Of a stretch of DNA of 7,153 nt, positions 5,890 through 7,153 are shown one piece after another (positions within the stretch are counted from its first letter, which is position 1; the number at the start of each line of letters is the position of its first letter). Origin of the DNA: Flavobacteriales bacterium (lineage in GTDB: Bacteria; Bacteroidota; Bacteroidia; Flavobacteriales; BACL11); assembly GCA_002710495.1 (NCBI GenBank), contig PAKE01000034.1:4584-11736 (forward strand), read 5' to 3'. The translations under genes and the position numbers were made by a program. The notes under the pieces are model-generated. The model was given only the letters and a program-made list of their open reading frames with translations. It did not search any database and was not told where the DNA came from.

Positions 5890-5906
5890 CAGTCTAAAAA
5901 AAACAA

Positions 5907-7153
5907 ATGAAATATATATTTTATTTATTTATCTTTATAAGTGCATATGCTAGTAGTCAGAGCTTTTCTGGTAAAATTAGATCTGTAGATGGTGATAATA
6001 TTTCTTTCGCAAACATTCATATTGAAGGTACTAATATAGGTTTTTCTTCAGACAATCAAGGGTCTTTTTATTTTAGTAATTTAGAGAATCGTAATTATGT
6101 TTTTGTAGTTAGTTGTTTGGGTTATGAAACTTCTAGAAAAGAATTTTTGATTAATGGAATCACAAAAAGTGATATCATCTTAGTGGAATCATCTAATTTT
6201 ACTGATGAGATAGTTGTTACAGGAACAAGAACGTTTAAAAAGCAAACTGAAAATCCTGTACTTGTAAGTATTATTTCTAATAAAATACTTAATCAGGTTA
6301 ATGCTTGTAATCTTTCTGAGGGATTAAATTTCCAAACTGGCATTAGGACTGAAACAGATTGTCAGACCTGTAATTATACTCAATTGAGAATGAATGGTTT
6401 ATCGGGAGGATATTCTCAGATATTGATAAATAGTAGACCAATATTTAGTCCGTTAACAGGTCTTTATGGAATGGAACAAATTCCAACAAATATGATTGAA
6501 AGAATTGAGGTGGTTAAGGGAGGAGGCTCATCATTGTATGGATCTAGTGCTATTGGTGGTGTAGTTAATGTAATCACTAAAGTGCCAAAGAATAATACCT
6601 CCTCTTTATCTTCAAACTATTTAAGAATCAATAATTCTTCTAATGATAGAATTATTTCTGGTAATTCTACTATTGTTTCCTCAAATAAGAAATTTGGTTC
6701 TGCATTCTTCTTTAATAATAGAAATAGAGAGTGGTATGATCATAATTCAGATAACTTTTCAGAATTACCTTTGATAAAAGATCAATCTTTTGGTTCAACC
6801 TTTTACTTTATTCCATCAAAAGAAGAGAAATTAGAGATGAATATTGCAAGTATAAATGAATATAGATATGGAGGGGAGATGATTATTAATGCTCCTCATT
6901 TTGCAATGCAATCAGAGGAAAGATTACATGATGTCTTCTTCGCGAATGCCGATTATACGAGAGTAATAAATGACAATTTATCTTTTGTCTCTTATATAGC
7001 AATGCAAAAGACAGAAAGAACCCACTATACTGGGATTCGTCCAGTAGTTGGAACTCCTTTAGATTTAGATCATTTAACTAGCCCTCCATATGGGTATTCA
7101 GATAACAGTACAAATCAATTGGGAGTGCAAATAAATGTAAAAGATTTTCTATT
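5907..7153 (+). CDS. TonB-dependent outer-membrane receptor with CxxC in plug (3' partial)
   Basis: The reading frame stays open from the ATG to the window end (415 complete codons); the rest of the barrel lies outside. Residues 1-15 are a signal peptide (YIFYLFIFISAYA). Residues 20-98 form a carboxypeptidase-regulatory-like domain (FSGKIRSVDGDNISFANIHI, then CLGYET). A TonB-box-like DEIVVTGTR spans 100-108. The plug runs to about 225, with LRMNGLSGGYSQILIN, the LYGMEQIP stretch and IERIEVVKGGGSSLYGSSAIGGVVNVITK-type ending at 197-225. The barrel begins after that. Cys152 and Cys155 (CQTCN) form a CxxC pair in the plug, a feature I recall in one widespread Bacteroidota receptor group. The fold is of the FepA/BtuB type rather than SusC. 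The receptor would import a metal complex, heme or cobalamin across the outer membrane using TonB energy. Divergence from a DtxR-family regulator favours iron or another metal; the ligand cannot be read from sequence. Confidence 0.93.
   Translation, partial: MKYIFYLFIFISAYASSQSFSGKIRSVDGDNISFANIHIEGTNIGFSSDNQGSFYFSNLENRNYVFVVSCLGYETSRKEFLINGITKSDIILVESSNFTDEIVVTGTRTFKKQTENPVLVSIISNKILNQVNACNLSEGLNFQTGIRTETDCQTCNYTQLRMNGLSGGYSQILINSRPIFSPLTGLYGMEQIPTNMIERIEVVKGGGSSLYGSSAIGGVVNVITKVPKNNTSSLSSNYLRINNSSNDRIISGNSTIVSSNKKFGSAFFFNNRNREWYDHNSDNFSELPLIKDQSFGSTFYFIPSKEEKLEMNIASINEYRYGGEMIINAPHFAMQSEERLHDVFFANADYTRVINDNLSFVSYIAMQKTERTHYTGIRPVVGTPLDLDHLTSPPYGYSDNSTNQLGVQINVKDFL

Overview
The window is AT-rich, densely packed bacterial DNA. 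It most likely comes from the Bacteroidota, and a Flavobacteriia-like genome fits best. The evidence is a C-terminal type IX secretion (T9SS) sorting domain, a TonB-dependent receptor with an N-terminal carboxypeptidase-regulatory-like domain, DUF2490 and DUF4956 proteins, TAnnTTTG-type promoter elements, and A-rich leaders in place of Shine-Dalgarno sites. Assignments come from motifs read by eye; no database search was run. I saw no RNA genes, CRISPR arrays or insertion sequences, and no gene-free stretch longer than about 85 bases.

Left part (1-4555, + strand): six genes run head to tail with 1-base gaps or overlaps, so they look like one operon whose promoter lies upstream of the window. 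In order they are the 3' part of a secreted CotH-kinase-like protein with a lamin-tail domain and T9SS signal; a small lipoprotein; a VTC/CYTH-type polyphosphate-polymerase-domain protein with a GTG start; a DUF4956 four-helix membrane protein with a signal peptide; a DUF2490 predicted outer-membrane barrel; and cytidine deaminase (cdd). The first five products are predicted to sit at the surface, in a membrane leaflet, in the cytoplasm, in the inner membrane and in the outer membrane. Together they look like an envelope-spanning system built around a VTC-type nucleotidyl/phosphoryl polymerase. The polymer and its target are unknown. This is the most interesting part of the window.

Middle (4552-5822, - strand): a two-gene operon, read right to left, holds a DtxR/MntR-family metal-dependent regulator followed by a TsaC/YciO/Sua5-family protein that resembles YciO more than housekeeping TsaC. 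Its end converges on cdd, and the two stop codons share a TTAA.

Right part (5823-7153): an 84-base divergent intergenic region holds promoter-like elements for both directions and a DtxR-box-like inverted repeat. Beyond it starts a TonB-dependent outer-membrane receptor, cut by the window end, with an unusual CxxC pair in its plug domain. The simplest reading is that the regulator senses Fe or Mn and represses uptake through this receptor.
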